This document shows positions 8,869 through 17,503 of a stretch of DNA of 64,000 bases, piece by piece. Source of the DNA: Spirosoma oryzae (GTDB taxonomy: Bacteria; Bacteroidota; Bacteroidia; Cytophagales; Spirosomataceae); contig NZ_PVTE01000002.1 in assembly GCF_003002825.1 (NCBI RefSeq), forward strand, positions 62,001 to 126,000, in the 5' to 3' direction. The notes below the pieces were generated by a model, which ran no database searches, was not told where the DNA came from, and saw nothing but the letters and a program-made list of their open reading frames with translations. Every line of letters begins with the position of its first letter. Positions within the stretch are counted from its first letter, which is position 1. The translations under genes and the position numbers were made by a program.

Positions 8869-9454
8869 GAGCCAGTACTGCGTAAGACTTTCCCGACGCC
8901 AGTTCTTTACAAACGACGCGTGTCCGGCGCAACGTACCCCGAACGAATTTCTTTTTACCAATGATAAATGTTGTCCCCTCGCGCACGTCCCGCAGGAGAA
9001 CGCGTGTCGCAGTTGCGCCGGATAAAGACTGTTGTTCGTGTGCCCGCAATGCCATCATCAGCGCCGGATGGGCATAGGTGGTCGCAGCCGGCTTTTGTAA
9101 ATACTGCCGCAACGGCTCCAGCATCGCAACCGGGAATATAGTCTCCGTAAGCAGGGGTTGCATCAGTTGTTGAAAGGCTTGCTGCCAGGCTGGTCCGTGC
9201 GGGGCAGTTCGCCGACGCCGGTACCGGTGCACATGCGCATGGGCTACTTCATGGACATAAGTAATCAGGAAACTCCACGGGTTCAGGTCTGCATTGACGG
9301 TGATCTGTGTTTGCCCCGTAGGCAGCACCCGAAAATCGCCTAGCCGGGTCCGGCGGGGCCGCACCACCCGAAAGATAAATCCGTATGTCTGATGAAGCTG
9401 CTGGCAGTATGCTGCGGCCACTGCCGGGACAAGTGTGACGAACTGATCTGTCAA
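8846..9454 (-). CDS. SprT-like zinc metalloprotease domain protein
   Basis: The protein (202 aa) carries the SprT zinc site HEVAH (His68, Glu69, His72) with a third His at 86 in HGPAW. Asp56-Pro-Trp lies just before the zinc helix. Proteins of this family include bacterial SprT and the DNA-protein crosslink protease Spartan, but the bacterial role is not settled. The C-terminal part (from about 150) has one Cys only, so the zinc ribbon found in some relatives is missing. It has no signal peptide and should be cytoplasmic. It overlaps the start of porU by 23 bases. Its own start lies only a few bases after the terminator of the small lipoprotein gene, so its promoter is unclear. Confidence 0.82.
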   Translation of the reverse strand: MTDQFVTLVPAVAAAYCQQLHQTYGFIFRVVRPRRTRLGDFRVLPTGQTQITVNADLNPWSFLITYVHEVAHAHVHRYRRRRTAPHGPAWQQAFQQLMQPLLTETIFPVAMLEPLRQYLQKPAATTYAHPALMMALRAHEQQSLSGATATRVLLRDVREGTTFIIGKKKFVRGTLRRTRVVCKELASGKSYAVLAHAWVETI

Positions 9455-9460
9455 GGTATA

Positions 9461-9492
9461 AAAACAAAAAAAGCCTTATAAAAATAAGGCTT
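9461..9492 (-). terminator. Intrinsic terminator after small lipoprotein gene
   Basis: A 9-bp stem (AAGCCTTAT 9471-9479 with 9484-9492, AAAA loop) is followed on the minus strand by a T-rich tail (TTTTTTGTTTTT). It lies 27 bases past the stop of the lipoprotein gene. Confidence 0.85.
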
Positions 9493-9518
9493 TTCGCAGA
9501 CATTCTGATGGGCTACGC

Positions 9519-9725
9519 TTACTTAGCGCTGTCAGCAGCAGCCGAAACCGACTCAGTCGTGGTGACCGTAGCCGATACAGCCGAATCCGTAGCCATCATC
9601 GTCGTATCGGTCGACATCGTCGTTACGGTTGAATCGGTCGTCGTTTCTTCCGTTTTAGGTTTGCTTTGGCAGGCAGCGAACGTCAGGGTGCTACCGATGA
9701 ACAGGAGTGCAAAAACTTTTTTCAT
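9519..9725 (-). CDS. Small Ser/Thr-rich lipoprotein
   Basis: A 68-residue product from the ATG at 9723-9725. Residues 1-18 form a lipoprotein signal (MKKVFALLFIGSTLTFAAC) with the lipobox Cys at 19. The mature part is almost entirely Thr, Ser, Ala, Asp and Val with a weak TTDST-type repeat and no predicted fold. I do not recognise a family. Such short, disordered lipoproteins are frequent in this phylum, and no function can be given. It has one of the best promoters in the window and its own terminator, so it is a single-gene unit. The 33-codon upstream extension of the frame is rejected because the signal peptide starts at the chosen ATG. Confidence 0.75.
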   Translation of the reverse strand: MKKVFALLFIGSTLTFAACQSKPKTEETTTDSTVTTMSTDTTMMATDSAVSATVTTTESVSAAADSAK

Positions 9726-9752
9726 TGTTATGGCAGGTAAACGTTTAAGTCG

Positions 9753-9782
9753 CAAATATAAATCATTTCGAGAAAGTACAAA
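9753..9782 (-). promoter_or_regulatory. Promoter of small lipoprotein gene
   Basis: On the minus strand TTTG (9779-9782), an 18-base spacer and TATATTTG (9753-9760) match both Bacteroidota elements (-33 TTTG and -7 TANNTTTG). The start site would be about 20 bases before the ATG. Confidence 0.65.
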
Positions 9783-9860
9783 AAAGACACGATCCAGCAC
9801 GACTAATGCGCACTGGATCGTCAAATAATCTAATTTCTGTTTATACTATTCGAAGTCTAT

Positions 9861-10340
9861 CTACCGGTTACGCGACTTGATTCTATCGTAAACCCCGGTA
9901 CTGCGGAACGTCAGTAGTTTGTGCCCAAAATAATTAGCCAGAAAACTCATGCCCATGCCGACAACGTGCGAGCCTTTTTCACGAGCCCACTGTGGTAATT
10001 CGGGAAATAATGGATTGGCGACCCAGTCGAGGGTAAACTTCGACACATAGACCTGCACAACCAGCGCAACCAGTGCGATACCCAGAAACTTTACAGCTTC
10101 CCGACCTGTATTTCCTGTTTTAGCGGCTGCGAACGCGTATTTCTTTGTCGGTATAAACGTCAGCACCGTAGCCGTCAGGTAGCCAAGTAGCACGCTATTG
10201 GCGAATGAAGCGCCTAGGTATTCGCGATAAACGACCTGACTGACGAAATTGATCGATGCCCCTAGCAAAGCCGTTAGAAAGAATGTGAATAAATCACGAT
10301 ACTCTCTTGTCTTCGGCGGTTGGATCTCGCTCACGTTCAC
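9861..10340 (-). CDS. GtrA-like four-helix membrane protein
   Basis: A 159-residue integral membrane protein with four hydrophobic segments (about 17-37, 44-64, 82-103 and 126-146) and the GtrA signatures: an early F/Y-rich helix, SFLANYFGHKLLTFR at the end of the last segment. GtrA-like proteins are thought to help translocate lipid-linked sugars for O-antigen or cell-wall glycosylation, but no glycosyltransferase lies next to it here. The start codon is GTG (minus strand, 10338-10340); no ATG is present in the conserved N-terminal part. A candidate promoter box lies about 60 bases upstream. Confidence 0.8.
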   Translation of the reverse strand: MNVSEIQPPKTREYRDLFTFFLTALLGASINFVSQVVYREYLGASFANSVLLGYLTATVLTFIPTKKYAFAAAKTGNTGREAVKFLGIALVALVVQVYVSKFTLDWVANPLFPELPQWAREKGSHVVGMGMSFLANYFGHKLLTFRSTGVYDRIKSRNR

Positions 10341-10397
10341 AGGCTTTGCCGAGCAGATAACCGGAAGCTACGCTACTCTTTATAGGATGATGATTCG

Positions 10398-10405
10398 CAA
10401 AACTA
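10398..10405 (-). promoter_or_regulatory. Candidate promoter -7 box for GtrA-like gene
   Basis: TAGTTTTG on the minus strand matches TANNTTTG. No clear -33 TTTG is seen. Confidence 0.35.
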
Positions 10406-10460
10406 CACATTCACCCGCAGACGTGGCCCGTCGGGTGATGACAACTGAGTGTGCGGCCTT

Positions 10461-11867
10461 TTAAAAAAGCCCCTGTAGTAAGCCCGGAGCGACCCCGAGG
10501 CCGATCGTCAGTATGATCGCAGCTACCAGCACATACCGAAATACGGGCGATATACGGATAGGCTCGGTAGCGCCGTCGCGGAAGTACATGGCGATGATTA
10601 CCCGGAAGTAGTAGTAGATACCGACGGCTGACATCAGCACGGCAACGACCAGTAGCCAGATCTGACCGCGTTCAACAGCCGTTGAGAACATATAAAATTT
10701 CCCCCAGAAACCAGCCGTCAGCGGAATACCCGCCAGCGACAGCATCGACGTTGCCATTGCCAGCCCGAGCAGTGGGTTTTGCTTGGCTAATCCGTTGAAT
10801 GCATCGAAGCTTTCATTGCTCAACGGATTACTGCTCAAGGTCTGCATCCCACGTTGCCGCGTGACCAGCATCAGCACACCGAACGCCGAAATTGTGGCAA
10901 TCGAATACGCCAGCGAATAAAAGACGATAGCCTGCCGCGATTGAGCGCTCAGGGCCGCCAGACCGATCAGCAGGTAGCCGGCGTGCGAAATACTCGAATA
11001 CGCCATCATCCGCTTGAAGCTGTTCTGGTAAACAGCCGTTACGTTACCCGCAATCAGCGTAATAGCCGTAACCACCGCCAGGATGATGCCCCAGAACGAA
11101 TACACATAGGTGAACGACGCAGCCAGCAAGTGCAGCAATGCCGCAAAACCAGCCGTTTTTACCACCGTAGACATGTACGCCGTAAAAATGGTTGGGGCAC
11201 CGTCGTATACATCGGGGGTCCAGAAATGAAACGGAGCCGCCGATACTTTGAACAGCAGGCCGACCAGCAGCATGAGCAGACCAACATAGAAAATCAGGGA
11301 TAATCCCTGCTGGGCATGCGACGCGTAGCTGGCGATACCAGCCAGTGTAAACGACCCGGAAGCGCCGTACAGCAGCGCCATGCCAAACAGCATGATTCCG
11401 GTGGCGAAAGCGCCCATCAGAAAGTATTTCAGAGCCGCTTCGTTCGAGCGTAGATTCCGTTTGTCGCTACCCGTCAGTATGTACATCGCGACCGATAGAA
11501 TTTCGACCCCGACGAACAGCATGACCAGGTTTTCGTAACCAATCATCATGATGGCACCGACCAAGGAAAACAGGATGATTGCGTAGTACTCGGCGGGCTG
11601 AGCGGCTTCGTCATCTTCAAACGAACCCGACAGGGCTACAACCAGAAACGACGATAGCAGGACAATGGCGGTAAATACCATCGACAGGTTATCGGTCCGG
11701 AGCATGCTATTGAAGTACAAATACGTTTTATTCCAGTCGAGGAAATTGGCAACCAGTGCCGCCACCAGAAACAGTAGTGTTGCTGGTAACAGTACCGACC
11801 GCGACTTCAGAAAGCCGAGAAACAGCAGAACGACAGCAAAAACCGACAGGAGAACAATGGGGAACAT
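10461..11867 (-). CDS. nuoN: NADH-quinone oxidoreductase subunit N (NuoN)
   Basis: One of three antiporter-like proton-channel subunits in the membrane arm of complex I. The protein is 468 aa with about 14 hydrophobic helices. Typical features are the LFVGVEILSVAMYILTG stretch with the conserved membrane Glu, the KVSAAPFHFWTPDVYDGAP motif with the channel Lys, and the Lys of SFKRMMAYSSISHAGY. It is the last gene of nuoK-L-M-N, with 46 bases to nuoM. The order K-L-M-N is the standard one. Confidence 0.96.
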   Translation of the reverse strand: MFPIVLLSVFAVVLLFLGFLKSRSVLLPATLLFLVAALVANFLDWNKTYLYFNSMLRTDNLSMVFTAIVLLSSFLVVALSGSFEDDEAAQPAEYYAIILFSLVGAIMMIGYENLVMLFVGVEILSVAMYILTGSDKRNLRSNEAALKYFLMGAFATGIMLFGMALLYGASGSFTLAGIASYASHAQQGLSLIFYVGLLMLLVGLLFKVSAAPFHFWTPDVYDGAPTIFTAYMSTVVKTAGFAALLHLLAASFTYVYSFWGIILAVVTAITLIAGNVTAVYQNSFKRMMAYSSISHAGYLLIGLAALSAQSRQAIVFYSLAYSIATISAFGVLMLVTRQRGMQTLSSNPLSNESFDAFNGLAKQNPLLGLAMATSMLSLAGIPLTAGFWGKFYMFSTAVERGQIWLLVVAVLMSAVGIYYYFRVIIAMYFRDGATEPIRISPVFRYVLVAAIILTIGLGVAPGLLQGLF

Positions 11868-11913
11868 TGATGTATGGTTTTGACGGGCTCATAAGCCACC
11901 CGTCGGGTCAATT

Positions 11914-13392
11914 TTATTTCATCGAAATAGCCGTCGTGCCGATGTATTTCATCAGGTTGGCAACAGCGGGTTCGGTCATTTTCATGAACGTCTGGGGGTA
12001 CACGCCCATCCAGAATACAAGCACAACCAGCGGGACGAATACCCAGCTTTCCGACAGGGTCAGGTCAGCGAATGATTCGGTGCGGGCAGTCGTCGGGCCA
12101 AACATGGCTTTCTGGAACATCCGCAGCAGATAGACCGCCCCGAAGATGATTGTGAAGCCAGCCGCCAGTCCCAGGTAATGATTGTAGCTGTACACACCGT
12201 GCAGCAGCAGAAATTCACCGATGAAGCCGTTAGTCAGTGGCAGGGCAACACTACCGAGCATGATAATCATGAAATACACGGTCAGCTTTGGCGTCGTGCG
12301 CGTGATACCGCCCAGTTGATCGAGCTGGCGGGTGTCGGTCCGCGAATAGATCACGTCGGCGACGAAGAACAAGCCCACCACGTTGACACCGTGCGCCAGC
12401 ATTTGAATCAGTGCGCCCTGTAAGCCTGTTTCAGTCTGTGAAAACACACCAGCGGCCATCAGGCCTACGTGCGAAAACGACGAGTAGGCAATCAGTCGTT
12501 TCATATCGCGCTGCCGGATCGCGATGATCGATCCATACACAATGCCAATGACTGATAGAATGATTGCCGTTTGCCCCCAGGTTTCGATACCAATTGGTGT
12601 AACGGGTAGAATGAACCGGATCAGGCCATAGATACCCATTTTCAGCATGATCCCCGCCAGCAGCATCGTAGCCGGCGTGGGCGATTCAACGTATGTATCG
12701 GGTTGCCAGGTGTGGAAGGGGAACACCGGCATCTTGATCGCAAAGGCAATGAAGAACGCCCAGAACACCCATCCCTGCGCCGAGGCCGACAGTTTCAGTT
12801 TGTAGAAGTCAACAATGGCCGATGAGTGTGCCGAACCTGTTGTTGCCGGCGTCTGGTAATACAGGTACACCAGTGCCAGCAGCATAAATAAGCTACCGAA
12901 GATCGTGTAGATAAAGAATTTGAATGTAACGGGAATGCGGTTGGCCCCACCCCACATCGCGGCCAGGAAATAGATGGGAATCAGCGCAGCTTCGAAGAAA
13001 AAATAGAACAGGAAGCCATCACGGGCGGTAAACACGCCCATCAGCGCCGATTGCATAAACAGCATCAGCGCGTAGAATGTACCGGGCCGTTCATACGCAC
13101 GGTTGAACGTCGACAGTACGATCAGCGGCACCAGGATACCCGTTAGCAGGGTCAGCAGCAGGCTGATACCGTCTATACCCGCGCTAAGCCGAATCCCCAG
13201 TGATGGAATCCAGGGGTAATCGAACCCAAACTGGGAGGTAGCGTTGGGGGTAAACGTGCTGAAGGCGTAGATGGCCAGGGCCGTTTCAATCAGGGCAGCG
13301 CCGAAAGCCAGTTGCCGGGTCGTACCGCTGTTAGTCAGCAGCAGCAGGCAGGCGGTCAGCGCAGGAAAGAGGATAAGTGCAAGCGTGAGCAT
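11914..13392 (-). CDS. nuoM: NADH-quinone oxidoreductase subunit M (NuoM)
   Basis: Antiporter-like proton-channel subunit of complex I, 492 aa, with around 14 membrane helices. The conserved membrane Glu is in FFFEAALIPIYFLAAMWGG, the channel Lys in AFAIKMPVFPFHTWQPDTY, and the broken-helix region in RDMKRLIAYSSFSHVGLMAAG. It lies between nuoL and nuoN with short gaps (45 and 46 bases) and is surely in the same transcript. Confidence 0.96.
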   Translation of the reverse strand: MLTLALILFPALTACLLLLTNSGTTRQLAFGAALIETALAIYAFSTFTPNATSQFGFDYPWIPSLGIRLSAGIDGISLLLTLLTGILVPLIVLSTFNRAYERPGTFYALMLFMQSALMGVFTARDGFLFYFFFEAALIPIYFLAAMWGGANRIPVTFKFFIYTIFGSLFMLLALVYLYYQTPATTGSAHSSAIVDFYKLKLSASAQGWVFWAFFIAFAIKMPVFPFHTWQPDTYVESPTPATMLLAGIMLKMGIYGLIRFILPVTPIGIETWGQTAIILSVIGIVYGSIIAIRQRDMKRLIAYSSFSHVGLMAAGVFSQTETGLQGALIQMLAHGVNVVGLFFVADVIYSRTDTRQLDQLGGITRTTPKLTVYFMIIMLGSVALPLTNGFIGEFLLLHGVYSYNHYLGLAAGFTIIFGAVYLLRMFQKAMFGPTTARTESFADLTLSESWVFVPLVVLVFWMGVYPQTFMKMTEPAVANLMKYIGTTAISMK

Positions 13393-13437
13393 AGATGCGT
13401 ATAAAAGCAGATCAGCCGGAAAAATCCACTGTGTCCG

Positions 13438-15348
13438 TTAGAAACGAATGAAAAACCGCAGGGCAAAGATGAGCACGATACTCAACACCATGGCAAAGAC
13501 GTAGAAGCCAATCGAACCGCTCTGCAACCGACGGAGCTGCGCCGAACTCTGCTTCACCAGCCAGGCGACGCCATTGACCAGTCCGTCGACGGCGAATTCG
13601 CCAAAGCTGTAGAATGTATCGCCCATGCTACGAATTGGCCGAACGATAGCCGCTTCGTACAGTTCGTCAACGTAGTATTTGTTGTAGATGACCTGCTCAG
13701 GCATCGACCGGTCGGCTTCGTCGGACGCGGGAACGGCCTTGCGACTAATGTACATCACATAGGCAGCGATCAGAGCCAGGAGGGCAACGCCGGCCGAAAC
13801 GGCCATCAGCACATACTCCGTGCTGTGCTCGATAGTCGACTCGGCAAACGCTTCGGGGTTGACCTGCCGTGATCCTTCGAAGATCGGCTCCAGAAAATGG
13901 CTCAGCCAGCCGCCACCGGGCAGGTTCAGGGCTCCACCAACTGCCGACAAAATCGCCAGTATGATCAGCGGAATCGTCATGGTAGCCGGCGACTCGTGCA
14001 GATGGTGCTTTTGTTCGGCCGTACCCCGGAATTCACCAAAGAAGGTTAGGAACAACAGGCGGAACATATAGAAGGAAGTCAGGCCGGACCCCAGTACGCC
14101 CAGTGCCCAGAGTACCTTGCTGTGCTCGAACACATGCGCCAGAATTTCATCTTTTGAGAAGAAACCGGCAAACGGCGGCAGACCAGAAATGGCCCACGTA
14201 CCGATAGCGAAGGTGATAAACGTGACGGGCAACGCTTTCCGTAAGCCACCCATTTTACGAATATCCTGTTCGTTAGACATCGCGTGAATAACACTACCGG
14301 CCCCCAGGAACAGCAACGCTTTGAAGAACGCGTGGGTAATAACATGGAACATGCCAGCCGTGTACGCCGTCGCGCTCAGGCCGAGGAACATGTAGCCCAG
14401 TTGCGAAACAGTCGAGTAAGCCAGTACTTTTTTAATGTCGTTTTGCAGCAGACCGATCGACGCAGCCAGTAGCGCGGTGATGATCGCGATAATACCAACC
14501 ACTTCGAGCGCCTGCGGAGCCAGCGTGTATAGTACGTTCGACCGAACGACCATGTATATACCGGCGGTTACCATCGTTGCCGCGTGGATCAGCGCCGACA
14601 CGGGGGTCGGACCGGCCATGGCGTCGGGAAGCCAGGTGTACAACGGTACCTGCGCCGACTTACCCATTGCCCCAACGAATAGCAGCAGCGCGATAACCAG
14701 CACCGTCGTATCGCCCATAGGCAGGCTCGTTGCCTGTTTAAACACGTCTACGTATTCTACCGTGCCGAAGGTGTTGATGATCGTGAAGATACCGAGCAGG
14801 AAACCGAGGTCACCGATGCGGTTCATCACGAAAGCTTTACGAGCTGCGTTGTTGTAGCTGACGTTCTTGTTCCAGAAGCCAATGAGCAGGTATGAGCAAA
14901 GCCCTACGCCTTCCCAGCCAATAAACATGATGACGTAGTTGGCCCCCATCACCAGCAGCAGCATGAAGAAAATAAACAGGTTCAGGAATGCCATGAACTT
15001 GCCAAATCCTTCATCGTGGTGCATGTAGCCGATACTGTACAGGTGAATCAGTGTACCGACGCCCGTCACGACGAGCAGCATCAGCAGGCTCAGCTGATCG
15101 ATCTGAAACGAAAACGGAATGTGCAGGTCGCCGACGCTGATCCAGTCGAACAGCGGTACGATCTGCGGACCGCCCTCCGCCGGGAAACTCATGAACAGCG
15201 ATACGACGATCAGAAACGAAGCCAGCACCGCCAGCGTGGCAATACCGCCAACCAGTCCGGTTGGTACGCGCCGAAACCCAACTCCGTTGATCACGAAACC
15301 AAGTAACGGAAGCAGGGGAATCAGGGCACAGAGTAATCCTATCTGCAT
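13438..15348 (-). CDS. nuoL: NADH-quinone oxidoreductase subunit L (NuoL)
   Basis: The largest proton-channel subunit, 636 aa, placed at the tip of the complex I membrane arm. It shows GWEGVGLCSYLLIGFW with the conserved Glu, the GKSAQVPLYTWLPDAMAGPTP motif, and KKVLAYSTVSQLGYMFLG. The C-terminal third, with a long amphipathic stretch between the last helices, fits the lateral helix that lies along the membrane arm. The last 20 residues form a final membrane anchor. nuoK is 66 bases upstream. Confidence 0.96.
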   Translation of the reverse strand: MQIGLLCALIPLLPLLGFVINGVGFRRVPTGLVGGIATLAVLASFLIVVSLFMSFPAEGGPQIVPLFDWISVGDLHIPFSFQIDQLSLLMLLVVTGVGTLIHLYSIGYMHHDEGFGKFMAFLNLFIFFMLLLVMGANYVIMFIGWEGVGLCSYLLIGFWNKNVSYNNAARKAFVMNRIGDLGFLLGIFTIINTFGTVEYVDVFKQATSLPMGDTTVLVIALLLFVGAMGKSAQVPLYTWLPDAMAGPTPVSALIHAATMVTAGIYMVVRSNVLYTLAPQALEVVGIIAIITALLAASIGLLQNDIKKVLAYSTVSQLGYMFLGLSATAYTAGMFHVITHAFFKALLFLGAGSVIHAMSNEQDIRKMGGLRKALPVTFITFAIGTWAISGLPPFAGFFSKDEILAHVFEHSKVLWALGVLGSGLTSFYMFRLLFLTFFGEFRGTAEQKHHLHESPATMTIPLIILAILSAVGGALNLPGGGWLSHFLEPIFEGSRQVNPEAFAESTIEHSTEYVLMAVSAGVALLALIAAYVMYISRKAVPASDEADRSMPEQVIYNKYYVDELYEAAIVRPIRSMGDTFYSFGEFAVDGLVNGVAWLVKQSSAQLRRLQSGSIGFYVFAMVLSIVLIFALRFFIRF

Positions 15349-15414
15349 AAGGGCTTGAAAAATAAGCTACTGAGCAAATGACCTAGTGGTAAACAGTGTC
15401 TACCCGTCGGCTCC

Positions 15415-15759
15415 TTACCATTTCAATTTATTAAGTAATCCGACGTCGATTGAGCGGGTATTGCGGTAAATCATCACAATAATAGCCAGCCCGACCGACA
15501 CTTCCGCAGCGGCCACGGCCATGATAAAGAAGACGAATACCTGACCCGCTGAGTCGGACTTGTACGATGAGAACGCAATCAGCAGTAAGTTGACCGCGTT
15601 AAGCATCAATTCAATCGACATGAAAATGATGATGGCGTTCCGCCGGGTCAGTACCCCAATAATGCCGATGATAAACAGTACCGTGCTTAAAATGAGGTAG
15701 TAGGTAAGGGGAATTTGCTGGATGACTTCCGGAATGAGAACGTCCTGCGTGGGTTGCAT
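15415..15759 (-). CDS. nuoK: NADH-quinone oxidoreductase subunit K (NuoK)
   Basis: A small three-helix subunit that links the proton channels to the quinone module of complex I. Length 114 aa, slightly longer than the usual 100 because of an N-terminal tail. The family segment [17 protein letters not shown] carries the conserved membrane Glu, and [18 protein letters not shown] carries the second. It is the first gene of the visible nuo cluster. nuoJ would normally lie immediately upstream, but the next gene is an exonuclease, and a promoter box precedes nuoK. The cluster therefore seems to be split from the rest of complex I. Confidence 0.95.
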   Translation of the reverse strand: MQPTQDVLIPEVIQQIPLTYYLILSTVLFIIGIIGVLTRRNAIIIFMSIELMLNAVNLLLIAFSSYKSDSAGQVFVFFIMAVAAAEVSVGLAIIVMIYRNTRSIDVGLLNKLKW

Positions 15760-15785
15760 GGCTTGCCGGTTAATAGAAGGTGCCG

Positions 15786-15793
15786 CAAAGGTA
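15786..15793 (-). promoter_or_regulatory. Candidate promoter -7 box for nuoK-L-M-N
   Basis: TACCTTTG on the minus strand matches TANNTTTG and would start the transcript about 20 bases before the nuoK ATG. Confidence 0.5.
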
Positions 15794-15825
15794 ATTATTA
15801 TTCAATTAGTCGGGCGCAAGGCCCG

Positions 15826-16638
15826 TCACTTGCCCTGACTAAGCGTTCGTAAGCGAATCTCGGTCAGTCGGCGTTTGGTATCGAGCGGGAAATCGCCCTT
15901 CTGAACCCAGTCGAAAAACGAAGGCTCCTTTTTGAATACGTCCAGCACCGGTACGCCCTTGTTTTTTCCGAAGTTGACGACCTCTTCGCCTTTCTCGTTT
16001 AACACGATACGGCCGGCCAGATCTACGTTTCGGTTAGCGGTCAACTGATGCAGCATGTCCACGTCGTTGTTGAAAATCAGGTCAGCACCATTATCCGCCT
16101 TGGCAACCATCCCGACATACCGCTGTACCTGCGCGTTGAGTACTTCGAGCGTCGCGATCGTGTCGGCTTCGGCTCCGTGAGCCCCAACAAGCTCTTTGTT
16201 GCAGTAAAATCGGTATGCTGCCGCCAGATTACGGGGTTCCATCAGATGAAAAATGCGCTGCGCATCGATCAGTCGGCGATTTCTGACGTCGAAGTTAACG
16301 TCGGCGCGGAGAAATTCTTCGACCAGCAGCGGCACGTCGAAGCGGTTGCTGTTGAAACCTGCCAGGTCGCAGCCTTCCATAAACTGCGCCAGTCCTTTTG
16401 CAACAGCTTTAAACGGCGGGCAGTCGGCCACGTCGTCGTCGTACAGGCCATGAATCAGACTCGATTCAATTGGAATCGGCATACCGGGATTGACCCGCTG
16501 CTTTTTTGTCGTCACCTCGCCGTTAGGCATGGCCTTGATAATGCAGATATCGATAATCCGGTCTTTGGCGGTATTGATACCGGTTGTTTCGAGATCAAAG
16601 AAAGCCAGCGGCTTACGAAGTACAAGTTGATGCGTCAT
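15826..16638 (-). CDS. DnaQ-type 3'-5' exonuclease (DEDDh)
   Basis: A 3'-5' exonuclease of the proofreading superfamily. The three Exo motifs are present: FFDLETTG near residue 14 (Asp, Glu), GFNSNRFDVPLL near 94 (second Asp), and HGAEADTIATLEV near 155 (His and last Asp), which makes it a DEDDh enzyme. After the nuclease domain there is a C-terminal extension of about 90 residues containing KNKGVPVLDVFKKEPSFFDWVQKGDFP, a segment found in several bacterial exonucleases of this type. It may be a stand-alone repair nuclease rather than the polymerase III epsilon subunit. Start taken at the second ATG (16636-16638); the one at 16644 is two codons upstream. It has its own promoter box. Confidence 0.88.
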   Translation of the reverse strand: MTHQLVLRKPLAFFDLETTGINTAKDRIIDICIIKAMPNGEVTTKKQRVNPGMPIPIESSLIHGLYDDDVADCPPFKAVAKGLAQFMEGCDLAGFNSNRFDVPLLVEEFLRADVNFDVRNRRLIDAQRIFHLMEPRNLAAAYRFYCNKELVGAHGAEADTIATLEVLNAQVQRYVGMVAKADNGADLIFNNDVDMLHQLTANRNVDLAGRIVLNEKGEEVVNFGKNKGVPVLDVFKKEPSFFDWVQKGDFPLDTKRRLTEIRLRTLSQGK

Positions 16639-16668
16639 AACCACACCGGTTAGTGGGCCGGTAGTTTA

Positions 16669-16676
16669 CAAAGGTA
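16669..16676 (-). promoter_or_regulatory. Candidate promoter -7 box for the exonuclease
   Basis: TACCTTTG on the minus strand matches TANNTTTG, about 30 bases before the start codon. Confidence 0.5.
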
Positions 16677-16715
16677 AAAACCTTTCCTTCTTAAACAGCC
16701 CTGTCCGCCAGATGT

Positions 16716-16749
16716 AAAAAAAGGGGAGATAGCCTGGCCACCTCCCCTT
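16716..16749 (-). terminator. Intrinsic terminator after LytTR gene
   Basis: An 8-bp stem (AAGGGGAG 16721-16728 with 16742-16749) is followed on the minus strand by a run of Ts (16720-16716). It begins 30 bases after the LytTR stop. Confidence 0.85.
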
Positions 16750-16779
16750 CTTCAATAATGCACAAGTCTATTCGTTGCG

Positions 16780-17250
16780 TTAGGCCGTTGGCATCGCAGC
16801 TGAAGTTGATTTTTTTATCAGCAACTCCTGCCGGAATCCCTGCACCTGTTGCATGAATTCGTTGGCTTTCCGACGCGATACGTCAACGCGATCGCCATTC
16901 AACAAACTGACACTCAGGTGCGATTTGCCCGTACTGAACCGATCAGGATGGATCTCGTTCAGGTACATCAGGTTAATGATGTTTTTCTTATGCAGCCGAA
17001 CAAAGACATTGGCCGGCAGGCGACTTTGCATCTTCTTCAGCGTCAGCGATACCATTAGCTGACTTCCGTCAGCAAAGTGAAAGAGCGTGTAGTTCCCTTC
17101 TCCTTCCAGCCGAACAATACGATGGGCTGGCATTTTCCGACGAAACCGCCAGAATGGCAGCGTAAGATCGGGGATAGCGAACTGCTGAGCGAGTTGCTCG
17201 ACGTTAGGGCTACCAAGCGGGTACAGACTGGTATTCTTTAGCGCTTTCAT
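16780..17250 (-). CDS. LytTR-domain DNA-binding protein (no receiver domain)
   Basis: A stand-alone LytTR transcription factor. The C-terminal 100 residues show the LytTR pattern: IVRLEGEGNYTLFHFADGSQLMVS, then LKKMQSRLPANVFVRLHKKNIINL (the F-R-hH-K/R segment that contacts DNA) and LLNGDRVDVSRRKANEF. There is no receiver domain, so the input signal is unknown; it may depend on its own N-terminal 60 residues or on another protein. I chose the ATG at 17248-17250 (156 aa); an ATG four codons upstream (17260-17262) is also possible, and the frame is open to 17319. It is a single-gene unit with its own terminator. Confidence 0.85.
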   Translation of the reverse strand: MKALKNTSLYPLGSPNVEQLAQQFAIPDLTLPFWRFRRKMPAHRIVRLEGEGNYTLFHFADGSQLMVSLTLKKMQSRLPANVFVRLHKKNIINLMYLNEIHPDRFSTGKSHLSVSLLNGDRVDVSRRKANEFMQQVQGFRQELLIKKSTSAAMPTA

Positions 17251-17503
17251 AAAAAGAACCATGTAGTGTGGAGTTAGTATAAACTGCTGACAAACAGACC
17301 ATAACCTGTCATCAAACAAGACAACAATGTTAGTTCATTCTTGGTAATCTAGCAATTAGATTATGTATGAACGATCAATAAATGAGTATTGCTGTGTGAG
17401 TGGGCGTTAGTTACACCTGTATTCAGTTGGCTGGGCGTACAAAATCGAACTTAATACCTCCATTCTGACTTTTCAGCCAATACATAAGCTTGATTTTCTT
17501 ACA

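Noticed and set aside
8866-8961. Longer start for porU
   Set aside because: The upstream 31 codons lie inside the SprT gene and would place the signal peptide in the middle of the protein.
16048-16653. 201-codon plus-strand open frame
   Set aside because: Antisense to the exonuclease, whose three Exo motifs are clear.
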